Source: Persephonella marina EX-H1
GTDB taxonomy: Bacteria > Aquificota > Aquificia > Aquificales > Hydrogenothermaceae
DNA length: 64,000 nt
Assembly: GCF_000021565.1 (NCBI RefSeq)
Contig: NC_012440.1
Location: 1,194,210-1,258,209 of the forward strand
Reading direction: 5' to 3'
Both the position numbers and the translations under genes were made by a program. Positions 44,737 through 54,345 of this stretch are shown in pieces. How positions within the stretch are numbered: position 1 is the stretch's first letter; each line of letters opens with the position of its first letter. The notes below the pieces were generated by a model. That model did not search any database. It worked only from the letters and a program-made list of their open reading frames with translations, and had not been told where the DNA came from.

Positions 44737-44992
44737 TTGAAGAGAACCCAGATTTACTTAGATGAAGATATTTATAACTATTTAAAAGCCGAAAGTAAAA
44801 AAAACGGGAAAAACTATATCCGAAATTATAAGAGAAAAGCTCAGAGCAGAAATAAGCCAGACTAAAGAAAATCTTATAAAAACAATTGATGAAGTAGCTG
44901 GAATATGGAAAGATAGAACTGAAGATATTGAAAAAACAGTGAGAGATTTAGGGAAGAGAAGAAGAATAAAAAATTCTGAAATAAGTCTATAA
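44737..44992 (+). pseudogene. Frameshifted ribbon-helix-helix antitoxin gene (VapB/CopG-like)
   Basis: TTG at 44737 behind AGGGGG begins LKRTQIYLDEDIYNYLKAES, the beta strand and first helix of an RHH antitoxin. One extra base in the A-run around 44784-44806 shifts the frame; the other frame continues TISEIIREKLRAEI ... EVAGIWKDRTEDIEKTVRDL and ends at 44992. The GIWKDR tail is typical of VapB partners of PIN toxins, but no toxin gene follows. Probably left over from the earlier element or its neighbour. Confidence 0.65.
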
Positions 44993-45096
44993 TTAAAACT
45001 TACTATAGCTTAAACAATCTCACTCCATGAACTTCCTATCATGCCCTTAAAACTGATAAAATATTAATGTTAAAAAAATTTCAGACAGGAGATATT

Positions 45097-45507
45097 ATGA
45101 GAAAGTTAGCTGTTGCTCTAGGACTGCTGGTTTTTGTGATAACAGGTTGTGCACAATTCCAGACAATGACATCTAAGGAACCTGTTCAGCTTGTTGCTAA
45201 AACAGAAAACTTAGGCAGATACAGTTTTGTAGTTCCTGCCAACTTCAAGTTTAAAGAGAACTACTCGTTCATATTTGAGAACAATGGTGATGTTAGAGCT
45301 TATCTGATATACATGGGTAAAGGATCTGTTGCAAAGCTTGTAGATTTCTTTGATAAGAACATGCCTAAAAAAGGATGGAATCCGGATGTCTCACTTGTAG
45401 GGAAGACTGCTGTTCTTTCATACACAAAGGATAACAAGCTCATCATTATGAAAATAGAGCCGCATATGGGATTTACATACCTTAAGGTTATGCTTACAAC
45501 ACAGTAA
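45097..45507 (+). CDS. Small exported lipoprotein of unknown function
   Basis: 136 residues from the ATG at 45097 (behind AGGAG); a longer frame from 45067 lacks a signal. MRKLAVALGLLVFVITGC is a lipoprotein signal with the lipid-modified Cys at 18. The mature domain (LGRYSFVVPANFKFKENYSF ... GSVAKLVDFFDKNMPKKGW) is a small alpha/beta fold seen in other uncharacterised Aquificota lipoproteins. Codon use is core-like, so it is the native neighbour beyond the transposon site. Confidence 0.75.
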   Translation: MRKLAVALGLLVFVITGCAQFQTMTSKEPVQLVAKTENLGRYSFVVPANFKFKENYSFIFENNGDVRAYLIYMGKGSVAKLVDFFDKNMPKKGWNPDVSLVGKTAVLSYTKDNKLIIMKIEPHMGFTYLKVMLTTQ

Positions 45508-45547
45508 TTGATTTAATCCATTTAAGGTATAAATTGTTTTTGCTTTT

Positions 45548-45631
<84 letters not shown>

Positions 45632-45660
45632 TATTTTATGATATAATCTTTCCTCACTTT

Positions 45661-45744
45661 GCGAGCGTGGCGGAATTGGCAGACGCGCAGGACTTAGGAT
45701 CCTGTGGCCGCAAGGCCGTGAGGGTTCGACTCCCTCCGCTCGCA
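45661..45744 (+). tRNA. tRNA-Leu (anticodon TAG)
   Basis: Class II tRNA close in sequence to the preceding one, with acceptor GCGAGCG/CGCTCGC, loop CTTAGGA giving TAG, variable arm GTGGCCGCAAGGCCGTGA and discriminator A; no CCA encoded. A TATAAT at 45642-45647, 13 nt upstream, suggests its own promoter. Confidence 0.96.
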
Positions 45745-45878
45745 TTCAATGTTTTCCCAATATTTTCAACTGTTTCAGAGATTTTTCTCTATTTGGAAAA
45801 TTCCAGAAAATTCCTAAAAATTTGGTTGCATTCTGCACCCAGTTTTCACCCAGGCTAATTAATAGTTAAAATCTTATC

Positions 45879-45930
45879 TATACGATGGTATCATATAAAA
45901 TTATTGCTTTTTATACGATGACGTCGTATA
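45879..45930. promoter_or_regulatory. Paired palindromic operator-like sites
   Basis: TATACGATGACGTCGTATA (45912-45930) is an inverted repeat with 7-bp arms and 5-nt centre; TATACGATGGTATCATATA (45879-45897) is a slightly degenerate copy, 33 bp upstream, three helical turns away. They lie just before the DUF4143-type ATPase gene and are candidate repressor sites. Confidence 0.5.
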
Positions 45931-45965
45931 GTTATACACAGAATTTACGATAAAGGATAGACAGA

Positions 45966-47126
45966 TTGGAAGAGATTTTTTACAGATTCAATCCATGGTG
46001 GGAAGAAGAATTCAAAATAAATTTTATCGATAGACCTAAATATACAATTCCTTTATTGTCATCTATAGATAAACCATCTATTGAAATAATTACAGGACTT
46101 CGCCGCATAGGTAAAACATCAATAATGAAAATACTTATAAATAAACTCATAAACGAAAAAAACGTACAGCCAAATCGTATATTTTTTATATCCTTAGATT
46201 TTTATAAGCTTGAAGATTTAAGCGTATTAGACATAGTAGAAGAATATCTAAAATTACAAAAGATACCCTTTTCAGAAAGAATTTATCTCTTTTTAGATGA
46301 GATTACATATAAAAAAGATTTTTCAGTGCAGTTAAAAAACATTTATGATCTTTATAATGCAAAGATATTCGTTTCTTCCTCTTCCGCATCAGTTCTAAAG
46401 GATAAAAAAGCATATTTGACAGGAAGGGAAAAGATCACAGAGGTTTTACCACTTGATTTTGACGAATTTTTAAACTTTAAAGAAATAAAAATTAAAAAGG
46501 CAGATAAACATTTACTAAAAGCCTACTTTGAAGATTATATGAAAATTGGAGGGATACCAGAGTATGTTTTGACAGAAGATATAGAATACATAAAACAGTT
46601 AGTAGATGATATTATCTATAAAGACATAATAGCTATGCACAACATAAAAGAAAAAACTGCTGTTAGAGAATTTTTCTTTTTGTTAATGGAAAGAGCAGGG
46701 AAACAGTTAAGTTTAAATAAAATATCCAAAGTATTAGGTATAAGTGTTGATACAGCAAAAAGATTTTTTGAGTATTTCTTAGACACATATATAATTTATG
46801 CAATAGAAAGATGCGGAAAGCTGAATAAAAGATTAAAATCACCTAAAAAAATATATGCTGGGGATGTTGGGATAAGAAATATGATTACAGGTTTTAGAGA
46901 TTTAGGAGCAGTGTTTGAAAATTTAGTGTTTCTAAAAATAAAAAATAGAAAATCCTGTTATGTTTTACATGACGGCATAGAACTTGATTTTTTAACAGAA
47001 GATAAAATCCTTATTGAGGCAAAATATGAAAGGGATTTAAACGAAAAACAGCTTAAATTATTTAACGAATATCCAGCAAAAGAAAAAATCTTAGTTGATA
47101 GTTTTGAAAAATATCAAAGCTTATAG
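45966..47126 (+). CDS. AAA-14/DUF4143 family ATPase
   Basis: A 386-residue P-loop ATPase of the AAA_14 plus DUF4143 type common in archaea and thermophiles. Walker A TGLRRIGKTSIMK at about 43-55, Walker B IYLFLDEITYKKDF, sensor IFVSSSSASVLKDKKAYLTG; C-terminal DUF4143 with winged-helix ISKVLGISVDTAKRFFEYF and a PD-(D/E)xK-like end (ELDFLTEDKILIEAKYE). Role unknown; often in mobile or toxin-like contexts. Starts at TTG behind AAGGA. AT-rich with foreign-looking codon use, so probably acquired. Confidence 0.85.
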   Translation: MEEIFYRFNPWWEEEFKINFIDRPKYTIPLLSSIDKPSIEIITGLRRIGKTSIMKILINKLINEKNVQPNRIFFISLDFYKLEDLSVLDIVEEYLKLQKIPFSERIYLFLDEITYKKDFSVQLKNIYDLYNAKIFVSSSSASVLKDKKAYLTGREKITEVLPLDFDEFLNFKEIKIKKADKHLLKAYFEDYMKIGGIPEYVLTEDIEYIKQLVDDIIYKDIIAMHNIKEKTAVREFFFLLMERAGKQLSLNKISKVLGISVDTAKRFFEYFLDTYIIYAIERCGKLNKRLKSPKKIYAGDVGIRNMITGFRDLGAVFENLVFLKIKNRKSCYVLHDGIELDFLTEDKILIEAKYERDLNEKQLKLFNEYPAKEKILVDSFEKYQSL

Positions 47127-47150
47127 TAATTAAAGACAGAAGAATTAACT

Positions 47151-47255
47151 CTGTCCCGATTTAAAAAAATCGGTCCTTCGGGACACTTGACGAACTAATA
47201 GAATAACGATACTTTTAGATAAAGCCCATATAAAATAAAGAAAATATCGGGACAG
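47151..47255. mobile_element. Short inverted-repeat element (MITE-like)
   Basis: 105 bp bounded by perfect 10-bp inverted repeats CTGTCCCGAT and ATCGGGACAG. Just inside the left end is another palindrome (CCGATTT-AAAA-AAATCGG) and a second GGGAC. No ORF. No clear target duplication. Could be a MITE or a degraded IS end. Confidence 0.45.
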
Positions 47256-47305
47256 TTCAATGAATGAAAAGCTGATCATAGAAAAACTGCTGAATATTAG
47301 ATTGC

Positions 47306-47950
47306 TCACATAATCCCCATATACTTGTGAACCTGTGGGATAACCCTCGCTTCAATACTGTGTTTTTCAAGAAGTTCTCTCTGTAATTTTAGAGCCTTAT
47401 CTATCATATCTTTTCTGTTGCTTTCAGGCTGAAGTATAAGCGGTTTTTCTGTGTAATATATCTGATACATAAGAATATCTTTTATTCTCAGGGTCTCATC
47501 AACAATAAATTTAAACTCATCAACAGACGGTATTAGTTCTTTATTTATGAAATAAAAGGAGTCAGGTTTTGGGGAGACAACGATGTATATACTTTCTCCA
47601 AACTCTCTTAGAACATTTTTAACCTCCTCTGTAAGAACAGTCCCGTTTGTCTCTATTATCAGACTGTAACCTTCTTTAATAATTTCTGTCATCAGTTTAT
47701 CAACATTTTCACATATTAAAGGTTCCCCACCTGTAAGACAGACTTTTCTGTTTGGATATCTTTTCAGTTCAGAAATTATCTCATCTGATGTAAGTTTGCT
47801 GAAGGTTTTTCCATCATAAGAGTAAGGTGTATCACACCACTCACACCTTAGATTGCATCCTTCAAGTCTTATAAATGTTACCGGATAACCTATTAAGCTA
47901 CCTTCTCCTTCAATTGAAGGGAATATCTCAACTACATTAAATTTTTCCAA
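47306..47950 (-). CDS. queE: 7-carboxy-7-deazaguanine synthase
   Basis: Radical SAM enzyme of queuosine (preQ0) synthesis converting 6-carboxytetrahydropterin to CDG. N-terminal EIFPSIEGEGSLIGYPVTFI and the cluster motif CNLRCEWCDTPYSYDG (Cx3Cx2C), then CLTGGEPL for SAM. 214 aa. Other queuosine genes are not nearby. Monocistronic. Confidence 0.94.
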   Translation of the reverse strand: MEKFNVVEIFPSIEGEGSLIGYPVTFIRLEGCNLRCEWCDTPYSYDGKTFSKLTSDEIISELKRYPNRKVCLTGGEPLICENVDKLMTEIIKEGYSLIIETNGTVLTEEVKNVLREFGESIYIVVSPKPDSFYFINKELIPSVDEFKFIVDETLRIKDILMYQIYYTEKPLILQPESNRKDMIDKALKLQRELLEKHSIEARVIPQVHKYMGIM

Positions 47951-48037
47951 TAAATCAACACCCTGATAAAAATTGACACAGGTAAAATAATATATCTGTT
48001 TTTACTTTAAATTCAAAGAAGGGGAGAGATCTCTCCC

Positions 48038-48388
48038 CTAACTGAGGGCTGAAAGTTTCTCTTTTACCTGAGAGAGTTCTTCCTGAATTTTGGAGTATCT
48101 CTCAGCGGACTGTGGATCTGTTTTCTTCCTGAGCTCTTTTGATAATCTGGAAAGCTTTCTGTATTCCTTCTGGTAAAACCATTTTGCTATCTCATTTGCT
48201 GTTTTAAATAGATCTTTGCTGTAAGCTCTTAGATTCCTTTTGAATCTTCTCAGCTCCTTTTTGGGAGCGTGTATTGAAAGAAGTTTCAGATCCTTGTCTT
48301 TACCTTCAAGGGCTATCTTTTCCATAACAGATCTGAAAGAGCCCTGATACTTTCTCTTTTCACCACTGACAGAAACCCATACCTCCAT
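48038..48388 (-). CDS. Small helical protein of unknown function
   Basis: 116 residues, very basic and helix-rich (KKELRRFKRNLRAYSKDLFK, LSRLSKELRKKTDPQ), no signal or membrane segment, predicted coiled coil in the last 40. No family recognised. Behind AGGAGGTGCGG; it follows the next-upstream gene by 11 nt, so the two form a small operon. Confidence 0.65.
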   Translation of the reverse strand: MEVWVSVSGEKRKYQGSFRSVMEKIALEGKDKDLKLLSIHAPKKELRRFKRNLRAYSKDLFKTANEIAKWFYQKEYRKLSRLSKELRKKTDPQSAERYSKIQEELSQVKEKLSALS

Positions 48389-48399
48389 ATCCGCACCTC

Positions 48400-48894
48400 C
48401 TATGAGTTTTCTTTCAATGGTGAAAAGTTACCTGTATTTCTAATATAAATATCGCCAAGTGCTGTTAATTTACAAGGCTCATTACACGATGGGTAGTTTG
48501 ATAAAACAAGACTGCACAGAATATTATTATACAGCTCTTCACTCTCTTTTTCATTAAGCTGTTCAACTATACCAATCTTCAGATAAAGATTTTCATCTTT
48601 GTAATTTCTGTATATACATTTCAGTTCCCTGATATGACCTTTCAGCTTACATATCTTCTCTTTTACAGAACTTCCATAACTATGTCCGATCAGAACGACG
48701 GATAATCTCTCCTCAGGAATAATATCACCTGATAGGAAAACGAAGAAACCATTCTTCTCAAGAAGAGGACTGTCATTCTCCATTAATGCTTTTCTCAGAT
48801 GATCAATAAACTTCTCATCCGTGTTGTACTTACCGGGCTTAAAAAGCTCAATAGGTTCACTCCATTTTATTACCACTTTTATATCTTTCATCAT
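48400..48894 (-). CDS. Uncharacterised soluble protein
   Basis: 164 residues, no signal, four to five Cys including PSCNEPC near the C-terminus that might bind a metal. An alpha/beta sequence (FFVFLSGDIIPEERLSVVLIGHSYG) without a family I can name. ATG behind AGGAGGAGG. First of a two-gene operon with the 116-aa protein. Core-like codon use. Confidence 0.65.
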   Translation of the reverse strand: MMKDIKVVIKWSEPIELFKPGKYNTDEKFIDHLRKALMENDSPLLEKNGFFVFLSGDIIPEERLSVVLIGHSYGSSVKEKICKLKGHIRELKCIYRNYKDENLYLKIGIVEQLNEKESEELYNNILCSLVLSNYPSCNEPCKLTALGDIYIRNTGNFSPLKENS

Positions 48895-49011
48895 ACATCC
48901 CTCCTCCTTTTATAATTAAACTACTCATTTCAATACAAGTATCAATGATTAATCAGTTTTGATATAATAAAAGCTTGTATTTTTTAAGAAAAATCAAAAA
49001 AGGAGTGACAG

Positions 49012-50352
49012 ATGAGCGTTACTGTAGAAGAGAAAGGTCTTGTTAGAACACTTACTATTGAAGAAAAAGGTCAGGAGATAAAAAGTTTAATTGACAATGT
49101 TGTCAGAGAGATAGCTAAAAACGTTAATATCCCAGGTTTTAGAAAGGGACATGTTCCGCCTGCTGTGATAAAGGCAAGATATAAGCAGGCTATAAAGGAA
49201 GAGGTTGCAAGAAAGTTTATATCTGAAAAGCTACAGTCTATTTTAGAGGAGCAGAAGTTATCCCCTGTTTCACCTGATATAACCTTTGGTGATGTTGAAC
49301 TTTCAGGAGACTCATTAAAGATGAAGGTTGCTTTTGAGGTTGCACCTGAGTTTGAGCTTAAGGATTATGAAGGTCTTGAGATAGAGATGATAAAACATGA
49401 GGTAAGCGATGAGGATGTAGAAAAAGCTATACAGAACCTTTTAGAACAGCACGCAACGTACAAATTAGCAGACAAAGAGGTTGAGGATGGAGATCTTATA
49501 AAGATCCACTACCACATAAAAGCTGACACAGGTGAAGAAGAGGAAGATGAGTTTGAGGTTGCTGTAGGACAGGGCCAGCTCAGACCTGAGATAGAGGAAA
49601 AGATAAAAGGTAAAAAAGCTGGAGATGAGGTGACAGCCGAGAATGTATCACTTTACAACGAGAAAGGTGAAGAGTTTGGTAAGGCAACTGTGACTGTGAG
49701 AATACTTGAGGTTAAAGAAAAGGTTCTCCCAGAGTTTAATGATGAGTTTGTGAAGAGTATAAATCTCGGTGAGAATGTTGAAGAAGCTAAGAAAAAAATA
49801 AAAGAGAGTCTTGAAAATCAGATAAAAGAGGCAAAGGAAAGGGAGCTTGAACAGAAGATCATTGATAAATTAGCTGAGCAGTATGATTTTGAGGTTCCAC
49901 AATCTCTTGTTAAAGCAGAGCTTGAGTATCTACTGCAGGAGTATGCCAAACAGCTTGAGACTTACGGGATAAAACCAAATCAGGAGATGATGGCAGCCGC
50001 TGCTGAAGGTCTAAAACAGACAGCAGAGAAAAATGTCAGGGTTATGTTTGTTATAAATAAGATAGCTGAAAAAGAAGGTATCAAAGTAGAGGAAGAGGAG
50101 ATAAACAGAGAGATAGAGAATATGGCCAAAGCTTACAATATGACAGCAGATCAGCTAAAACAGTATCTTGAAGAAAAAGGACTTATAAATAATATTATTT
50201 ACTCGATACTTAAGAAAAAAGTTCTTGACTTAATAAAAGAAAGGGCTAATATTGTTGAGATGACAAAGGAGGAGTACGAAAAGAAGAAGGCCGAAGAGGA
50301 AAAAGCTGGAACTGAAGCAGAAAAAGAAGCTGAAGAAAAAAAGGAGGAGTAA
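49012..50352 (+). CDS. tig: Trigger factor (ribosome-bound chaperone)
   Basis: Binds L23 at the tunnel exit and shields nascent chains. Ribosome-binding signature GFRKGHVPPAVIKARY at about 43-58, FKBP-like PPIase domain at about 155-240 (EVEDGDLIKIHYHI), and a long helical C-terminal chaperone domain ending in a Lys/Glu/Ala tail. 446 aa. AAAGGAG precedes the ATG. Heads the conserved order tig-clpP-clpX-engB. Confidence 0.96.
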   Translation: MSVTVEEKGLVRTLTIEEKGQEIKSLIDNVVREIAKNVNIPGFRKGHVPPAVIKARYKQAIKEEVARKFISEKLQSILEEQKLSPVSPDITFGDVELSGDSLKMKVAFEVAPEFELKDYEGLEIEMIKHEVSDEDVEKAIQNLLEQHATYKLADKEVEDGDLIKIHYHIKADTGEEEEDEFEVAVGQGQLRPEIEEKIKGKKAGDEVTAENVSLYNEKGEEFGKATVTVRILEVKEKVLPEFNDEFVKSINLGENVEEAKKKIKESLENQIKEAKERELEQKIIDKLAEQYDFEVPQSLVKAELEYLLQEYAKQLETYGIKPNQEMMAAAAEGLKQTAEKNVRVMFVINKIAEKEGIKVEEEEINREIENMAKAYNMTADQLKQYLEEKGLINNIIYSILKKKVLDLIKERANIVEMTKEEYEKKKAEEEKAGTEAEKEAEEKKEE

Positions 50353-50355
50353 TAT

Positions 50356-50964
50356 ATGAGCAAAGATTTAGATAGTATCGTAAGCCAGTTAGTTCCTATC
50401 GTTATTGAACAGACACCAAGAGGTGAGAGAGCTTACGATATATATTCGAGGCTTTTAAAAGACAGAATTATTATGCTTGGTTTTCCTATTGATGACCATA
50501 TAGCGAACCTTATTATCGCACAGCTTCTATTCCTGGAATCAGAGGATCCAGAGAAGGATATCTATATGTATATAAACTCACCAGGTGGCGTTGTGACATC
50601 AGGTCTTGCTATATACGACACTATGAGATACATAAAACCTGATGTAGTTACGATATGTATGGGACAGGCTGCATCTATGGGAGCTTTTCTCCTCTCTGCA
50701 GGAGCAAAAGGAAAGAGATACGCACTTCCAAGCTCAAGAATAATGATACACCAGCCACTTGGCGGATTTCAGGGACAGGCTACAGACATAGAGATACATG
50801 CAAAGGAGATACTGAGACTTAAGAAATACCTTAATGAAAGACTTGCAGAACATACCGGTCAGCCATTGGAAAAGATAGAAAGGGATACAGAGAGAGACTT
50901 CTTCATGTCTGCTCATGATGCTGTTGAGTACGGTCTTATAGATAAAGTAATAGAGAAGAGGTAA
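50356..50964 (+). CDS. clpP: ClpP protease subunit
   Basis: Serine protease tetradecamer that degrades substrates fed by Clp[21 protein letters not shown] at the N-terminus, nucleophile Ser in [12 protein letters not shown], His in [10 protein letters not shown] and catalytic Asp in [11 protein letters not shown]. 202 aa with a short propeptide. Lies 3 nt after tig and 2 nt before clpX. Confidence 0.97.
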   Translation: MSKDLDSIVSQLVPIVIEQTPRGERAYDIYSRLLKDRIIMLGFPIDDHIANLIIAQLLFLESEDPEKDIYMYINSPGGVVTSGLAIYDTMRYIKPDVVTICMGQAASMGAFLLSAGAKGKRYALPSSRIMIHQPLGGFQGQATDIEIHAKEILRLKKYLNERLAEHTGQPLEKIERDTERDFFMSAHDAVEYGLIDKVIEKR

Positions 50965-50966
50965 GT

Positions 50967-52202
50967 ATGAACAGGATAAATAGATGCTCTTTCTGTGGGA
51001 AGACACAGGAAGAGACAAAAGTCTTAGTGGCAGGACCAAACGATATATTTATATGTGATGACTGTATAACACAGTGTAATCTACTTATAAAAGAAGAGCT
51101 TGAGAGTATTGAGAAGGACACACCTGAGCTTAAATCACTTCCAACACCTGCCGAGATAAAGAAAAAGTTAGACGAGTATGTTATAGGACAGGAAAGGGCA
51201 AAGAAGATACTTTCAGTAGCTGTTTATAACCATTATAAGAGAATATTCCATCCGGGAAGATACACAGATGATGATGTAGAACTGGAGAAAAGTAATATCC
51301 TTTTAATAGGTCCTACAGGTTCTGGTAAAACCCTCCTTGCAAGAACACTTGCAAAGATACTTAACGTTCCGTTTGCGATAGCAGATGCAACAAACATAAC
51401 AGAGGCAGGTTATGTCGGTGAGGATGTTGAGAGTATCCTTGTAAGACTTGTTCAGGCGGCAGATTATGATATAGAAAAGGCTGAAAAAGGCATCATATAT
51501 ATAGATGAGATAGATAAGATAGCTAAAAAGTCAGGGGAAAACCCATCTATCACACGGGATGTTTCAGGGGAAGGTGTTCAGCAGGCACTTTTAAAGATAC
51601 TTGAGGGAACTGTTGCAAATATACCACCTCAAGGTGGAAGAAAACATCCCCATCAGGAGTTTATACAGCTTGATACATCAAACATACTTTTTATACTTGG
51701 TGGTGCCTTTGTAGGTCTTGAGGATATTATAAAACAGAGAATTGGTAAGAAATCAATAGGATTTGCAACTCAGATAAGATCAAAAGAAGAGGAAGAAGGA
51801 AATATACTTTCAAAGGTCAGGGTTGAAGACCTTATAAAGTTTGGTCTTATTCCTGAGTTTATAGGAAGAATACCTGTTGTGGCAACGCTTGACGAGCTTG
51901 ATGAGGATGCACTTGTAAGGGTTTTAACAGAGCCAAAAAACGCTCTTATAAAACAGTATAAAAAACTTCTCTCTATGGACGGGGTTGAGCTTGAGTTTAC
52001 AGATGATGCTATAAGAGCGATAGCAAAAGAAGCTATTGATAGGAAAACAGGTGCGAGGGGCTTAAGGGCTATAGTTGAGGAGATAATGCTTGATGTTATG
52101 TACGAGATACCTCAGGCTCAGGGTGTTAAAAAGGTAGTGATAGATAAAGATGTTGTTTTGAAGAAAAAACAGCCAGTTATGATTTACGAGAAAGCTAGCT
52201 AA
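50967..52202 (+). CDS. clpX: ClpX unfoldase
   Basis: AAA+ ATPase that recognises and unfolds substrates for ClpP. N-terminal zinc domain [10 protein letters not shown]...FICDDC, Walker [15 protein letters not shown], Walker [12 protein letters not shown], the ClpP-binding IGF-like loop in the [10 protein letters not shown] segment, and sensor 2 [11 protein letters not shown]. 411 aa. Confidence 0.97.
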   Translation: MNRINRCSFCGKTQEETKVLVAGPNDIFICDDCITQCNLLIKEELESIEKDTPELKSLPTPAEIKKKLDEYVIGQERAKKILSVAVYNHYKRIFHPGRYTDDDVELEKSNILLIGPTGSGKTLLARTLAKILNVPFAIADATNITEAGYVGEDVESILVRLVQAADYDIEKAEKGIIYIDEIDKIAKKSGENPSITRDVSGEGVQQALLKILEGTVANIPPQGGRKHPHQEFIQLDTSNILFILGGAFVGLEDIIKQRIGKKSIGFATQIRSKEEEEGNILSKVRVEDLIKFGLIPEFIGRIPVVATLDELDEDALVRVLTEPKNALIKQYKKLLSMDGVELEFTDDAIRAIAKEAIDRKTGARGLRAIVEEIMLDVMYEIPQAQGVKKVVIDKDVVLKKKQPVMIYEKAS

Positions 52203-52203
52203 T

Positions 52204-52815
52204 ATGTCTGTTATAAAAAAAGTCCAGTTTATAAAAAGTGCTGTAAATCCTAAGGATTACCCTCAGCCTAAATATCCTGAGGTTGCTGTTGTAGGAAGAT
52301 CCAATGTTGGTAAATCTTCCCTTATAAATGCGATATTTAAAAGAAACATAGCGAAGGTTTCATCTTCACCGGGAAAAACAAGGCTTATAAACTTTTTCCT
52401 TCTCAACGACAGGATCTCTTTTGTTGATCTTCCCGGATACGGTTACGCTGCTGTTTCAAAGGCAGAAAGAGCAAAATGGAAAAAGATGATAGAAAAGTAC
52501 TTTCAAACGAGGGAAAATCTATCCCTTGTTATAATGCTTGTTGACAGCAGGCATCCACCTACAAAGTTAGATATTATGATGAAAGAATGGCTTGAGGACC
52601 TTGGAATTCCTTATATAGTTGTTGCAACAAAAGCTGACAAACTTAATCAGAGTGAGAAGGCAAGGACAAAAAAGGTTATAAGGGAAACACTTGGACTTCC
52701 AAAGGATTTTCCAGTATTTCTAACCTCAGCAAAAGAGGGAACAGGTATTAAAGAGCTTATGAGCTATGTTTTGGATTTTCTTACAGAGGAAAGATCCCAT
52801 AAATCGGTAATCTGA
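52204..52815 (+). CDS. engB: EngB/YsxC ribosome-biogenesis GTPase
   Basis: Essential GTPase of large-subunit assembly. G1 GRSNVGKSSLI, G2 region SSSPGKTRLINFF, G3 DLPGYGYAAVSK, G4 TKADKL, G5 TSAKEG. 203 aa. One nt after the clpX stop; last in the tig cluster. Confidence 0.96.
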   Translation: MSVIKKVQFIKSAVNPKDYPQPKYPEVAVVGRSNVGKSSLINAIFKRNIAKVSSSPGKTRLINFFLLNDRISFVDLPGYGYAAVSKAERAKWKKMIEKYFQTRENLSLVIMLVDSRHPPTKLDIMMKEWLEDLGIPYIVVATKADKLNQSEKARTKKVIRETLGLPKDFPVFLTSAKEGTGIKELMSYVLDFLTEERSHKSVI

Positions 52816-52868
52816 TCAGTTAAAAGCTGATAAAATATTATCTGTCAACAAATTTGAAGGTGGTGAAA

Positions 52869-53639
52869 TTGTCTTTAATAGGTGAGATATTCAGCAGGAA
52901 AAAACCTCTTATCTGTTACTTTATGGCAGGTTATCCCTCCCTTGAAAAAAGTTATGAAACAGCAAAGGCTTTAATACAGTCAGGGGCTGATATTCTTGAG
53001 GTTGGAGTTCCATTTTCTGATCCTGTAGCAGATGGTCCAACAATTCAGGTCGCCCATGAAAAAGCTGTAAAAGACGGGATAACACCTGTAAATGTTTTTC
53101 AGCTTACTGAAAAGCTAAAAAAAGAGTTTCCAGATATTCCTTTGATATTGATGACTTACTATAACCCTATATACGTTATGGGAGAACAGGATTTCTGTAA
53201 GCTTGCTAAAGAGAAGGGAGCAGATGGTTTCATAGTGCCTGATCTTCCACCTGAAGAAGCGGAAAATTTTAAGAGAATAGCAAACAGTTCTGGTCTTGAG
53301 ACGATCTTTTTACTTGCCCCAACGTCACACGAGAGAAGAATAAAGCTTATAGGTGAGATGAGCGACAGTTTTATATACTATGTTTCCCTCACAGGTATTA
53401 CAGGTGAGAGGGATACACTTCCGTGGGAGGAGCTTGAGAACAAGGTCAGACAGATAAAAAAGATCACAGGCAAAAAGGTTGCTGTAGGATTTGGCGTATC
53501 AAAAAAGGAGCATACACAGAAGCTATCACAGATATCTGATGGTGTGATAGTTGGAAGTGCTGTTGTAAAACTTCAGGGTAAGGCAGATATAGAAGGGATT
53601 AAAAGCCTTGTAAAACAGCTGAAAGAGGGTATGGAATGA
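52869..53639 (+). CDS. trpA: Tryptophan synthase alpha subunit
   Basis: Cleaves indole-3-glycerol phosphate to indole and G3P. Catalytic Glu and Asp in ILEVGVPFSDPVADGP, then GADGFIVPDLPPEEA and the phosphate-binding VAVGFGVSKKE. I choose the TTG at 52869 (5 nt after AGGTGGTG); the frame is open from 52854, but that TTG lies before the ribosome binding site. trpB is absent here. The 3' end overlaps hisH by 4 nt. Confidence 0.94.
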   Translation: MSLIGEIFSRKKPLICYFMAGYPSLEKSYETAKALIQSGADILEVGVPFSDPVADGPTIQVAHEKAVKDGITPVNVFQLTEKLKKEFPDIPLILMTYYNPIYVMGEQDFCKLAKEKGADGFIVPDLPPEEAENFKRIANSSGLETIFLLAPTSHERRIKLIGEMSDSFIYYVSLTGITGERDTLPWEELENKVRQIKKITGKKVAVGFGVSKKEHTQKLSQISDGVIVGSAVVKLQGKADIEGIKSLVKQLKEGME

Positions 53640-54256
53640 TAACCGTTGTTGATTATGGAATGGGAAATCTGAGAAGTGTTGCTAAAGCACTTGAGAAGGT
53701 TGGGCTTGATGTGAAGGTATCCTCTGATCCTGAAGATGTTCTTAATTCAAAAGCTATCGTTGTTCCAGGTGTTGGTGCTTTTGGTGATGCTATGCATAAT
53801 CTTGACAGACTTGGTCTGCTGGATCCTGTGATCAGATCAATAGAGTCTGGTAAGCCTTATCTCGGGATATGTCTTGGACTTCAGATACTTTTTGAGTATG
53901 GTTATGAGTTTGGAGAACATAAGGGACTAGGTGTTCTGAGAGGAAAAGTAATAAGATTTGAAAACAGGGAAGGCTTTAAAGTCCCACACATGGGATGGAA
54001 TCAGGTCTGGATAAAACAGAAAGATGGACTTTTCTCAGATATAAAGGATGGTGAGTACTACTACTTTGTCCACTCATTTTATGCTGTTCCTTCTGAGGAA
54101 AGTGATATAGCCTCAACAACAGATTATATAACAGAGTTCTGCTCAGCTGTTCAGAAAGGAAATGTGTGGGCTGTCCAGTTTCACCCTGAGAAAAGCCAGA
54201 AAGCAGGGCTTAAATTACTTGAAAACTTTAAAGGTTTTGTAGAAAAAGAGAGCTGA
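53636..54256 (+). CDS. hisH: Imidazole glycerol phosphate synthase, glutaminase subunit
   Basis: Supplies ammonia to HisF in histidine synthesis. Opening VVDYGMGNLRSVAKALEKVG, nucleophile Cys in GICLGLQILFEYG, His/Glu in VQFHPEKSQKAG. 206 aa. ATG overlaps the trpA stop (ATGA), so two unrelated amino-acid pathways share one transcript. Confidence 0.95.
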   Translation: MITVVDYGMGNLRSVAKALEKVGLDVKVSSDPEDVLNSKAIVVPGVGAFGDAMHNLDRLGLLDPVIRSIESGKPYLGICLGLQILFEYGYEFGEHKGLGVLRGKVIRFENREGFKVPHMGWNQVWIKQKDGLFSDIKDGEYYYFVHSFYAVPSEESDIASTTDYITEFCSAVQKGNVWAVQFHPEKSQKAGLKLLENFKGFVEKES

Positions 54257-54345
54257 TGACGAATATATGATATAGTTGATAGGATTTTTATATTTTATAC
54301 ATTAATATAGTTACTGTATCTAAAATCAATAGAGAGGTGATAAAA

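Noticed and set aside
44609-45096. Search for the other end of the earlier transposon
   Set aside because: No TGAAAAACTACA-like terminus or further boxes seen up to the lipoprotein gene.
52818-52842. Weak ATCAG/CTGAT hairpin after engB as a terminator
   Set aside because: Only 5 bp of stem and no T-run.
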